A stretch of 7,775 nt of DNA from Bacteroidota bacterium (GTDB lineage: Bacteria > Bacteroidota > Bacteroidia > B-17B0 > Aurantibacillaceae): NCBI GenBank assembly GCA_005800865.1, contig SYEI01000163.1, positions 1-7,775 of the forward strand. The letters run 5' to 3'. Each line of letters opens with the position of its first letter. Within the stretch, counting starts at the first letter, position 1. Shown piece after piece: positions 1 to 6,167 of this stretch. Under the pieces are notes generated by a model that made no database searches, had not been told where the DNA came from, and worked only from the letters and a program-made list of their open reading frames with translations. The translations under genes were made by a program, and so were the position numbers.

Positions 1-119
1 GTTTTTTCAATGACTTTATCTGCGTATTTATTATCAGTAAATATGGTGGTTAACGCATTAACAACAGCTTGTAATAAAATACGATGTGGTTTAGCTTGTT
101 TTACTATTTTCTTGCCCAT
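1..119 (-). CDS. RsmB/NOP-family rRNA cytosine-C5 methyltransferase, N-terminal fragment (cut by window edge)
   Basis: Reading leftward from an ATG at 119-117 gives 39 codons open to the window edge. The peptide begins MGKKIVKQAKPHRILLQAVV and continues through VNALTTIFTDNKYADKVIEK. The basic start followed by an 'LLQAVVNAL..IF....YADKVIEK' pattern matches what I recall of the N-terminal NusB-like RNA-binding helix of Bacteroidota RsmB-type proteins, which methylate a cytosine in 16S rRNA using S-adenosylmethionine. The catalytic Rossmann domain with its motif IV and VI cysteines would lie outside the window, so function rests on this short N-terminal signature alone. The gene is divergent from the amidohydrolase-like gene at 195, with 75 bases between the two start codons. 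Another NusB-fold protein is possible. Confidence 0.6.
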   Translation of the reverse strand, partial: MGKKIVKQAKPHRILLQAVVNALTTIFTDNKYADKVIEK

Positions 120-194
120 GAATCCTTAAAATTTAAGCCTCTAAGTTACTTTATTTTTTTATTATATTTACCTATTACCAATCTTACAGAAACA

Positions 195-1478
195 ATGACT
201 AAATTTTTTCTTTCGTTTATATTTCTCTCTAGCTTTTTAGTGGCTCAAAATAAAAAACGCATTTTATTAAAAAATGCCATAGCTCATATTGGCAATGGTC
301 AGGTGCTTGACAATAGCTATGTATCCATTAAAGATGGCAAGATTGACATGGTTGCTGATGCGAGAGTCACTAAAATTGATCCATCTCAATTTGATACAAC
401 GATAGATTTATCTGGTAAACATATTTACCCAGGTTTAATTGCACCAAATTGTATTTTAGGGTTACAAGAGGCAGAGGCAGTTCGTCAAACGAGTGATTAT
501 TATGAGGTTGGAGAGTTTAACCCACATGTGAGAAGCTTAATTGCCTACAATGCTGAGAGCAAAATTTTGGAAACAGTAAAAGCAAATGGTGTATTATACA
601 CACAATCTACTCCAAGAGGAGGAAGAATTGCAGGTACATCTTCTATTTTAGCAACGGATGGTTGGAATTGGGAAGACGCAGTCATTAAAGCGGATGACGG
701 AGTGCATGTTAACTTTCCAAACACCATTCAAAAACATGGTTGGTGGGCAGAACCAGAACCAAGTGACAAAAACCCAAAGTATACGGAACAAGTAAATGAG
801 TTAACCACATTTTTTAATAATGCTTTTGCTTATTACAATACAAAAAATGTAACAGACAAAAATTTACGTTTTGAAGCCATGAAAGGTATTTTTGATGGTA
901 CTAAAAATTTATACATCCGTGCCGATTATGTGAAGGATATCATTGGTGCGATTAATTTTTCTAAAAAATTCAACATAAAAAAATTAGTGATTGTTGGCGG
1001 AAAAGACAGCCACAAAATTACTAAGTTATTAAAAGAAAATAATGTGGCAGTCATGTTAAATCGTTTACATGATTTGCCAGATTTACCAGAAGCAGAAACA
1101 GATTTGATTTTTAAACTACCTTATTTATTACAAAAAGACTCAGTGTTATTTTGTTTACAAAATCAAGGAGATATGGAAGCTATGAATGCGCGTAATTTAG
1201 CATTTTTAGCAGGGACTGCTGCTGCTTATGGCTTAACAAAAGAACAGGCATTACAAAGTGTGACCTTAAGTTCAGCTAAAATATTAGGCATTGATAATTT
1301 AGTGGGAAGCATTGAAACTGGCAAACTAGCCTCTTTAGTTGTTTCGGAAGGCGATATTTTAGATATGAAAACTAATAAAATTATTTTGGCTTACGTTAAT
1401 GGAAGAAGTATTAAACTTTCTAATTTTCAAAACGACTTAAATAAAAAGTATTCAGAGAAGTTAGGGATTAAAGAGTAA
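195..1478 (+). CDS. Secreted amidohydrolase-fold protein lacking the HxH metal motif
   Basis: A 427-residue protein. I chose the ATG at 195 over the in-frame ATG at 84 because it starts a clean Sec signal peptide (residues 1-17, cleavage likely at VA-QN) and because 84 lies inside the divergent gene. The N-terminal beta-sandwich (about 22-78), the YPGLIAPN strand (79-85) and the C-terminal GSIETGKLASLVV strand (371-383) are typical of imidazolonepropionase-like amidohydrolases (COG1228 type). The usual D-x-H-x-H after PGLI is replaced by A-P-N-C-I (83-87), so both first-strand zinc or iron ligands are missing. The usual TD near the end of the barrel appears as CLQNQGD (320-326). Conserved-looking blocks include TPRGGRIAGTSS (139-150) and NWEDAVIKADDGVH (158-171). 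I recall Bacteroidota proteins that share these blocks and the same loss, so this is probably a conserved non-canonical subfamily and not decay. It is likely periplasmic or secreted; its substrate is unknown. Confidence 0.8.
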   Translation: MTKFFLSFIFLSSFLVAQNKKRILLKNAIAHIGNGQVLDNSYVSIKDGKIDMVADARVTKIDPSQFDTTIDLSGKHIYPGLIAPNCILGLQEAEAVRQTSDYYEVGEFNPHVRSLIAYNAESKILETVKANGVLYTQSTPRGGRIAGTSSILATDGWNWEDAVIKADDGVHVNFPNTIQKHGWWAEPEPSDKNPKYTEQVNELTTFFNNAFAYYNTKNVTDKNLRFEAMKGIFDGTKNLYIRADYVKDIIGAINFSKKFNIKKLVIVGGKDSHKITKLLKENNVAVMLNRLHDLPDLPEAETDLIFKLPYLLQKDSVLFCLQNQGDMEAMNARNLAFLAGTAAAYGLTKEQALQSVTLSSAKILGIDNLVGSIETGKLASLVVSEGDILDMKTNKIILAYVNGRSIKLSNFQNDLNKKYSEKLGIKE

Positions 1479-1483
1479 TTATT

Positions 1484-1535
1484 TTCTTTGCACTCTTCGC
1501 GAAAGAACTTTGTCTCTTTGAGGTTAAAAAACAAA
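1484..1535. repeat. Degenerate intergenic tandem repeat (CTTTGnnCTCTTTGCG type)
   Basis: The gap between the amidohydrolase-like gene and ade is almost filled by two imperfect direct copies of one unit. The first, at 1486-1504, reads ctttgcactcttcgcgaaa. The second, at 1508-1528, runs ctttgtctctttgag and ends in gttaaa. Both fit a loose consensus CTTTGnnCTCTTTGCG followed by an A-rich tail, which I recall as a common dispersed intergenic sequence in Bacteroidota and some other phyla. The first copy includes the 8-base palindrome ttcgcgaa (1496-1503). There is no long hairpin and no T-run, so it does not look like a terminator. Confidence 0.45.
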
Positions 1536-1537
1536 GC

Positions 1538-3160
1538 ATGATCATCAAATCAAATCTTATAGACATTGTTCGTAAAGAAATTTATGCAGCAGAACTATTT
1601 ATTGAAGACAATAAAATTGTTTCTGTTACTAAAATTTCTGAAACACTAAACACTTATATTTTACCTGGTTTTGTTGACGCGCATGTGCATGTAGAAAGTA
1701 GTATGTTAGTTCCCTCTGAATTTGCTCGTATTGCTGTGACTCATGGAACGGTTGGGACTATTTCCGATCCGCACGAAATAGCCAATGTGCTTGGTGTTGC
1801 CGGTGTAGATTATATGATTGATAATGCCAAGCAAGTTCCTTTTCATTTTTATTTTGGTGCCCCATCTTGTGTGCCCGCTACTAATTTTGAAACGGCTGGC
1901 GCAGTAATTGACTCGAATGACATTGATAAATTATTATCGAGAAAAGAGATTGTGTATTTGGCTGAGATGATGAACTTTCCAGGAGTGATTTATAAAGATG
2001 AAGAAGTCTTGAAGAAATTAGCCTCTGCAAAAAAACATAATAAACCAATTGATGGTCATGCACCTGGTTTAATGGGTAACGATATGAAGCATTATTTTAA
2101 TGCGGGTATCACCACCGATCATGAATGTTTTGGTTATAAAGAGGCATTAGAAAAATTGCAACATGGCGTAAAAGTTTTAATTAGAGAAGGAAGTGCCGCC
2201 AAGAATTTTGAAACCTTGATTTCATTATTAAAAGAGTATCCTGAACAAATTATGTTTTGTTGCGATGATAAACATCCCGACAATTTAATTGAATCACATA
2301 TTAATGATCATGTAAAGCGTGCTTTAAAACTCGGACATGATTTATATAATGTATTGCGAGCCGCTTCTTACAATGTGATTAAACATTATAATTTACCGAT
2401 AGGTTTATTGCAAGTAGGTGATTATGCTGATTTTATTGAGATTGATAGTTTGCAGGATTTTAATATTCTAAAAACATACATCAACGGAAATTTAGTTGCT
2501 GAAAAAGGAAAATCATTTGTAAAATCTGTTGATTCGCCAATCGTTAATAATTTTAATTGTAGTTTAAAACAAGCCAGTGATTTTAAATTAAAAAACGAAA
2601 GTGATAGAATCAGAGTGATTGAATGCTTAGACGGACAATTAATTACAGATGAGTTATGCGTAACGTCTTATAACGTTGATGGATTTGAAGAATCAAATGT
2701 AGAACAAGATATTTTAAAAATTGCTGTAGTAAACCGTTATAGCGATGCGCCTATTGCCAAAGCTTTTATTAAAAACATTGGATTAAAGCAGGGTGCGATT
2801 GCGAGTTGTGTAGCGCACGATTGTCATAACATTGTTGTGGTGGGAACCAATGACCAAGATATGTGCAAGGCGGTTAATTTGATTATTAAAGCCAAAGGAG
2901 GTATTTCCTTAGCTAATGGAAATGAAGAACTCGTTTTGGAATTACCCATTGCTGGTATCATGACCAACCAAGCAGCCGAAGAAGTGGCAGAAGCGTATAC
3001 TAAATTAGACAAACGTGCTAAAGCTTTAGGAAGTAAATTACGCGCGCCCTATATGAGTTTATCGTTTATGGCATTGCTAGTAATACCAGAATTAAAGTTA
3101 AGTGACAAAGGTTTATTTAATGGAAAGAGTTTTCAATTTACAGATGTGTTTGTGAAATAA
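1538..3160 (+). CDS. ade: Adenine deaminase
   Basis: A 540-residue cytoplasmic enzyme that hydrolyses adenine to hypoxanthine and ammonia in purine salvage, using a binuclear metal centre (Fe or Mn in characterised members). The barrel carries the expected ligands: GFVDAHVHVESS with H49 and H51, E143 in the AEMMNFPGV block, H174 in DGHAPG, H195 in TTDHE, and D243/D244 in CCDDKHPDN. Substrate-region blocks such as SDPHEIANVLG (76-86) and FGAPSCVPAT (106-115) are intact. Residues from about 370 onward form the usual adenine deaminase C-terminal domain, including AVVNRYSDAP and the SLSFMALLVIPELKLSDKG tail. The length is slightly below that of well-studied members (about 575-590 residues), mainly through a shorter N-terminus; no nearer alternative start is evident. 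The stop codon overlaps the next gene's ATG by one base (TAATG), suggesting translational coupling. Confidence 0.96.
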   Translation: MIIKSNLIDIVRKEIYAAELFIEDNKIVSVTKISETLNTYILPGFVDAHVHVESSMLVPSEFARIAVTHGTVGTISDPHEIANVLGVAGVDYMIDNAKQVPFHFYFGAPSCVPATNFETAGAVIDSNDIDKLLSRKEIVYLAEMMNFPGVIYKDEEVLKKLASAKKHNKPIDGHAPGLMGNDMKHYFNAGITTDHECFGYKEALEKLQHGVKVLIREGSAAKNFETLISLLKEYPEQIMFCCDDKHPDNLIESHINDHVKRALKLGHDLYNVLRAASYNVIKHYNLPIGLLQVGDYADFIEIDSLQDFNILKTYINGNLVAEKGKSFVKSVDSPIVNNFNCSLKQASDFKLKNESDRIRVIECLDGQLITDELCVTSYNVDGFEESNVEQDILKIAVVNRYSDAPIAKAFIKNIGLKQGAIASCVAHDCHNIVVVGTNDQDMCKAVNLIIKAKGGISLANGNEELVLELPIAGIMTNQAAEEVAEAYTKLDKRAKALGSKLRAPYMSLSFMALLVIPELKLSDKGLFNGKSFQFTDVFVK

Positions 3161-4023
3161 TGAAATATATATTAAAAATATTCATCCCTTTAATCCTATT
3201 CATAGGATTAACTTCCATGATCATATCCGAAGGAGATGATGGTTACTTTGTTTATTTACGAGGTAAAAAACAATATGTAGTGGTTCAAGGTAAGGGCGAA
3301 CCAACTATTGTATTTTTAACAGGAAAAGGGCGCCCACAAACTGATTTTAAAAAAGTGTATGAGAGGCTTGAGGAAACCAATCGCATATTTTCTTATGATC
3401 GCTCAGGCATTGGGCAATCCGAATTAATTAGAAATGACAGAACGATTGATACCATGGCTTTTGAGTTGCATGCTTTATTAGTAAAAGAAAGAATTAAACC
3501 CCCTTTTATTTTAGTTGGTCATTCTTTAGGCGGTTCTATTGCGCGTTGTTTTGTGAATATGTATCCTGATATGGTATCCGGAATGGTATTTTTAGATCCA
3601 GCACACGAAGAAGAATTTAAAAACGGAATGGCAATTAGAAGTGATTCAGATAAAGTAGTTTTTAAAGAGCAGTTCGAATCATTTTTAAAAATTAAAGGCG
3701 CTACTAAAGGTCAGCATGCAGAGTCGAAACAATGTTTTGATTTTGATACTTTGGGATATTCTACCAATCAAAAAATATTAAAGCAAACAATTATACCAGC
3801 TAATATTCCAATCACTATTATTTTATCAACTGAAGCAGATATCGACAATGATTATATAGATAAAGAGATAGAATTTAGGAAATTACATTTCAATCAATGG
3901 AAAATTATTAATCCTCAAACTAAAATTATTAATGCTTCCAAAACAGGCTATTTCATTCAGATGGAAGAGCCTAAAATGGTTGTAAATGAAATTAATGAGA
4001 TGATAGAGAAGGCGGGAAAGTAA
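3160..4023 (+). CDS. Membrane-anchored or exported alpha/beta hydrolase with Tyr at the catalytic His position
   Basis: A 287-residue alpha/beta-hydrolase-fold protein. Residues 5-22 form a hydrophobic segment after MKYILK, acting as a signal anchor or signal peptide without a clear cleavage motif. Next come an oxyanion-loop region (FLTGKGRPQ, 52-60), the SYDRSGIGQSE block (78-88), the nucleophile elbow GHSLGG with S122, and VFLDPAHEEE (143-152). Candidate acids are D146 and, after the next strand, D227 or D229. The C-terminal block that normally reads GHxIQxExP reads TGYFIQMEEP here, giving Y264 in place of the catalytic His. The codon is TAT (3949-3951), one transition from CAT, so a recent mutation, a sequencing error or a genuine pseudoenzyme are all possible. 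The substrate cannot be inferred. It overlaps ade by one base and lies 6 bases before the S26-like gene, so it is probably co-expressed with both. Confidence 0.85.
   Translation: MKYILKIFIPLILFIGLTSMIISEGDDGYFVYLRGKKQYVVVQGKGEPTIVFLTGKGRPQTDFKKVYERLEETNRIFSYDRSGIGQSELIRNDRTIDTMAFELHALLVKERIKPPFILVGHSLGGSIARCFVNMYPDMVSGMVFLDPAHEEEFKNGMAIRSDSDKVVFKEQFESFLKIKGATKGQHAESKQCFDFDTLGYSTNQKILKQTIIPANIPITIILSTEADIDNDYIDKEIEFRKLHFNQWKIINPQTKIINASKTGYFIQMEEPKMVVNEINEMIEKAGK
3190..3211. repeat. Perfect 10-base inverted repeat with 2-base spacer inside the hydrolase signal segment
   Basis: The arms ttaatcctat (3190-3199) and ataggattaa (3202-3211) are perfect reverse complements around a tc spacer. They begin 30 bases into the alpha/beta hydrolase gene, just after the overlapping ade stop. 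As RNA this could fold as a 9-bp stem with a 4-base loop; as DNA it is a near-perfect palindrome. It codes for ordinary hydrophobic residues (LILFIGL), so it may be coincidental. No partner copy is visible in the window. Confidence 0.5.
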
Positions 4024-4029
4024 CGAAGT

Positions 4030-4953
4030 ATGATAACAGAATCCATAACAGATGAAACATTAGTTAAAAAAAATGATTTAAGAAAACCATTTGTTGCTTT
4101 TTTGCTTTCAGTTTTTTTTACAGGTCTTGGACAAATGTATAATGGACAGTTTAGAAAGGGCATAATATTTTTTTTACTCTCATATATTATTTTGTTTGTT
4201 AGTGGAATATGTAATTTGCTGATTTCGTTTAATGGATTTGTTGTGATTTTTATTTTGTTCAGTATACTAAAATTGTACAATATCATAGATGCAGTTTTAG
4301 TTGCTAGAAATTTGAAAGTATTTACACGAACAAAATTTAATACATGGTATTTCTATTTATTGTTTTCAATAATTGCTTTAATTATTAATTCAGTTTTTAG
4401 TACTCAAAAAATCCTTAAACTCCAAACATTTATATTTACTACATCTTCAGGCTATCCTACTACACTAATAGGTGACAGAATTGTATCAAATCTTAATTTT
4501 GATAAATTGATTAAAGTAAATTATGGAGATATGTTAGCTTTTTATTCTCCTAATTATGAAGTATGGACATTTAGAGTTGTTGGATTACCAGGCGATAAAA
4601 TTGAAATAAAAAATCGTGAATTAATAATCAATGGCTTAAAACTAAAAACTACTTTTGAAAAAGAAGCAATAGATGGTGAATATGAGGTTAGCCAATTTTT
4701 AGAAGAATTGCCAAATGGGTTTAAGCATAGTATTTTCAGATATAATGGAATGTATGATAGTTCATATGAAAATGTTCCTGAAGTTATTTTGCCAACTGAT
4801 TATTATTTCCTATTAGGAGACAATAGAGATAATGCATATGATAGCAGATATATTGGACCTGTGAATAAGAGAGATATATTTGCGCAGGTGATGTATGTTT
4901 TTTGGAGTAGTGATCTTAATAGGATTGGGTTAGATTTTAGAAAAAGTAAATAA
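4030..4953 (+). CDS. Signal peptidase I (S26)-like membrane protein with altered catalytic residues
   Basis: A 307-residue protein. The N-terminal part holds about four hydrophobic segments (roughly 20-34, 44-67, 69-92, 106-123), and its FFTGLGQMYNGQFRKG block resembles the GLGQxYNGQ signature of small TM2/DUF5683-like domains that are often fused to such peptidases. The C-terminal S26 domain has IGDRIVSN (147-154), RVVGLPGDKIEI (182-193) and box E, LLGDNRDNAYDSR (261-273), then YIGPVNKRDIFAQVMYVFW. Aligning on YPT..LIGD, S140 is the catalytic Ser, but the following Met is Gly141. The general-base Lys that normally precedes RVVGLPGD is Phe181 (TTT, three changes from AAA). It should sit in the inner membrane with its domain in the periplasm. 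It may be inactive or use another base, so it is unlikely to be the main Lep. The gene is noticeably AT-rich. Gaps are 6 bases upstream and 11 downstream. Confidence 0.82.
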   Translation: MITESITDETLVKKNDLRKPFVAFLLSVFFTGLGQMYNGQFRKGIIFFLLSYIILFVSGICNLLISFNGFVVIFILFSILKLYNIIDAVLVARNLKVFTRTKFNTWYFYLLFSIIALIINSVFSTQKILKLQTFIFTTSSGYPTTLIGDRIVSNLNFDKLIKVNYGDMLAFYSPNYEVWTFRVVGLPGDKIEIKNRELIINGLKLKTTFEKEAIDGEYEVSQFLEELPNGFKHSIFRYNGMYDSSYENVPEVILPTDYYFLLGDNRDNAYDSRYIGPVNKRDIFAQVMYVFWSSDLNRIGLDFRKSK

Positions 4954-4964
4954 TTTTAATATCA

Positions 4965-5501
4965 ATGTCATATTTCAATCCACAGCTAACCCTCGAAAAT
5001 GAATTTGTAAAAATTCAACCACTCCGTGAAAGTGATTTTGAAACATTGTATGCTGTGGCTTCCGACTCATTAATATGGGAACAACATCCCAACAAAGACC
5101 GTTACAAAAGAGAAGTATTTGAAATATTTTTTAAAGGCGCTATCGAATCGGGCGGTGCGTTTTTAGTATTTGACAAACAAACTGGCGAAGCAATTGGAAG
5201 TTCACGCTTTTATGATTATTGCGAAGAGAATAAATCCGTTTTAATAGGTTATACTTTTTTTGCACGCAGCCATTGGGGTAGTAAATACAATCCAGCATTG
5301 AAAAATCTAATGATTCAATATGCTTTTCAATTTATTGATTCTGTTATCTTTCATATTGGGGCCAATAATATCCGTTCTCAAAAAGCCATTGAAAGATTGG
5401 GTGCTTCTAAAATTGACGAAATAGAAGTGAAATATTATGGAGAAGAAAGTAAACTAAATTTCGTTTACGAGATTAAAAAAGGCTATTGGCAGAAGAGCTA
5501 A
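4965..5501 (+). CDS. GNAT-family (RimJ/RimL-type) N-acetyltransferase
   Basis: A 178-residue cytoplasmic GNAT protein that would transfer an acetyl group from acetyl-CoA to an amine on an unknown protein or small-molecule acceptor. It opens with the RimL-like pattern LTLENEFVKIQPLRESDFETLY (residues 8-29). The FLVFDKQTGEAIGSSRFYDY strand pair (86-105) and IGYTFFARSHWGSKYNP (114-130) follow. The SHWGSKYNPALKN segment occupies the acetyl-CoA pyrophosphate-binding motif A position, in the W-G-x-x-x-N form seen in this branch and not as a strict Q/RxxGxG/A. The terminal NNIRSQKAIERLGASK block (154-169) is the usual motif B helix. Length is typical for the family. It is the last gene of the rightward run, and its TAA abuts the tdk stop codon. 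Confidence 0.88.
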   Translation: MSYFNPQLTLENEFVKIQPLRESDFETLYAVASDSLIWEQHPNKDRYKREVFEIFFKGAIESGGAFLVFDKQTGEAIGSSRFYDYCEENKSVLIGYTFFARSHWGSKYNPALKNLMIQYAFQFIDSVIFHIGANNIRSQKAIERLGASKIDEIEVKYYGEESKLNFVYEIKKGYWQKS

Positions 5502-6083
5502 TTATTTTTCCTTATTAGCTTCATTATAGCAATCTCTGCATAAGGGCTCGTAGCTGTCTGTTTCGCCTAAAAGCACTAAACTAGTTTCAGCGGTTGTACG
5601 ATGAGAGATATGAGCTAAGCTGCCACACTGCATGCAAATAGCATGAACTTTGGTTACATATTCGGCGCAAGCTAATAATGCAGGCATTGGCCCAAATGGT
5701 TTCCCTTTAAAATCCATATCTAAACCAGCAATAATAACACGTACGCCACTATCTGCTAATTGATTGCAAACGTTTACAAGCTCCATATCAAAAAACTGCG
5801 CTTCGTCAATTCCCACTACATCCACATCATTGGCTAACAATAATATATTGGAACTCGATGGAACTGGTGTACTATGAATTTCGTTACCTTGGTGTGATAC
5901 TACTTTTTCTTCGTGGTATCGTGTATCAATTTGTGGTTTAAAAATTTCTACTTTTTGTTTAGCAAATTGCGCACGTTTTAAGCGACGAATCAATTCCTCC
6001 GTTTTACCAGAAAACATGGAGCCGCAAACTACTTCAATCCAACCTTTTCGGCCCGTACTATGTTTAATGTTTTCTAAAAACAT
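5502..6083 (-). CDS. tdk: Thymidine kinase (type II, TK1-like)
   Basis: A 193-residue cytoplasmic enzyme phosphorylating thymidine to dTMP with ATP, in pyrimidine salvage. Visible motifs are the Walker A loop GSMFSGKT (21-28), followed by EELIRRLKRAQFAKQKV; the Walker B/catalytic block VVGIDEAQFF (89-98), with E94 the probable catalytic base; AGLDMDFKGKPFGPM (119-133); and the C-terminal zinc site with CMQC (C150, C153) and CRDC (C182, C185). The lasso-loop region SYEPLCRDC that contacts thymidine is present. Length and all key residues are normal for a bacterial TK1-type enzyme. The start MFLENI followed by GWIEVVCGSMFSGKT is the usual one for Bacteroidota. It converges on the GNAT gene with no spacer and is divergent from the 6168 gene, with 84 bases between start codons. 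Confidence 0.97.
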   Translation of the reverse strand: MFLENIKHSTGRKGWIEVVCGSMFSGKTEELIRRLKRAQFAKQKVEIFKPQIDTRYHEEKVVSHQGNEIHSTPVPSSSNILLLANDVDVVGIDEAQFFDMELVNVCNQLADSGVRVIIAGLDMDFKGKPFGPMPALLACAEYVTKVHAICMQCGSLAHISHRTTAETSLVLLGETDSYEPLCRDCYNEANKEK

Positions 6084-6102
6084 GTTTATTATATATTGAT
6101 AA

Positions 6103-6132
6103 CAAAATCTAAAAATAAACTAAGTATCCATA
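6103..6132 (-). promoter_or_regulatory. Possible Bacteroidota-type promoter for tdk
   Basis: On the minus strand upstream of tdk, TATG (6132-6129) lies 17 bases before TAGATTTT followed by G (6111-6103). Against the Bacteroidota consensus TTTG-N17-19-TAnnTTTG this is 3 of 4 and 7 of 8 matches, about 20 bases before the tdk ATG. The region is very AT-rich, so a chance match is quite possible. Confidence 0.25.
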
Positions 6133-6167
6133 AAATGCAGTATTTTTAATCTTTAATTATTCACATT

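Noticed and set aside
163..170. TATATTTA as a -7 promoter element for the amidohydrolase-like gene
   Set aside because: It matches TAnnTTTG at 7 of 8 positions, but no convincing -33 TTTG lies 17-19 bases upstream and the region is almost entirely A/T.
84..194. Longer 464-residue form of the amidohydrolase-like protein starting at ATG 84
   Set aside because: The extra 37 residues overlap the divergent methyltransferase gene, have an odd aromatic-rich composition and would bury the clear signal peptide that begins at 195.
545..727. 60-codon minus-strand open frame
   Set aside because: Antisense shadow inside the amidohydrolase-like gene, with no recognisable motif.
1881..2063. 60-codon minus-strand open frame
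   Set aside because: Antisense shadow of ade, which is well supported in the plus frame by catalytic motifs.
2824..3012. 62-codon minus-strand open frame
   Set aside because: Antisense shadow of the ade C-terminal domain.
3957..4286. 109-codon minus-strand open frame spanning the hydrolase/S26 junction
   Set aside because: It lies opposite two well-supported genes, and its composition looks like the complement of membrane-segment codons, with no domain signature.
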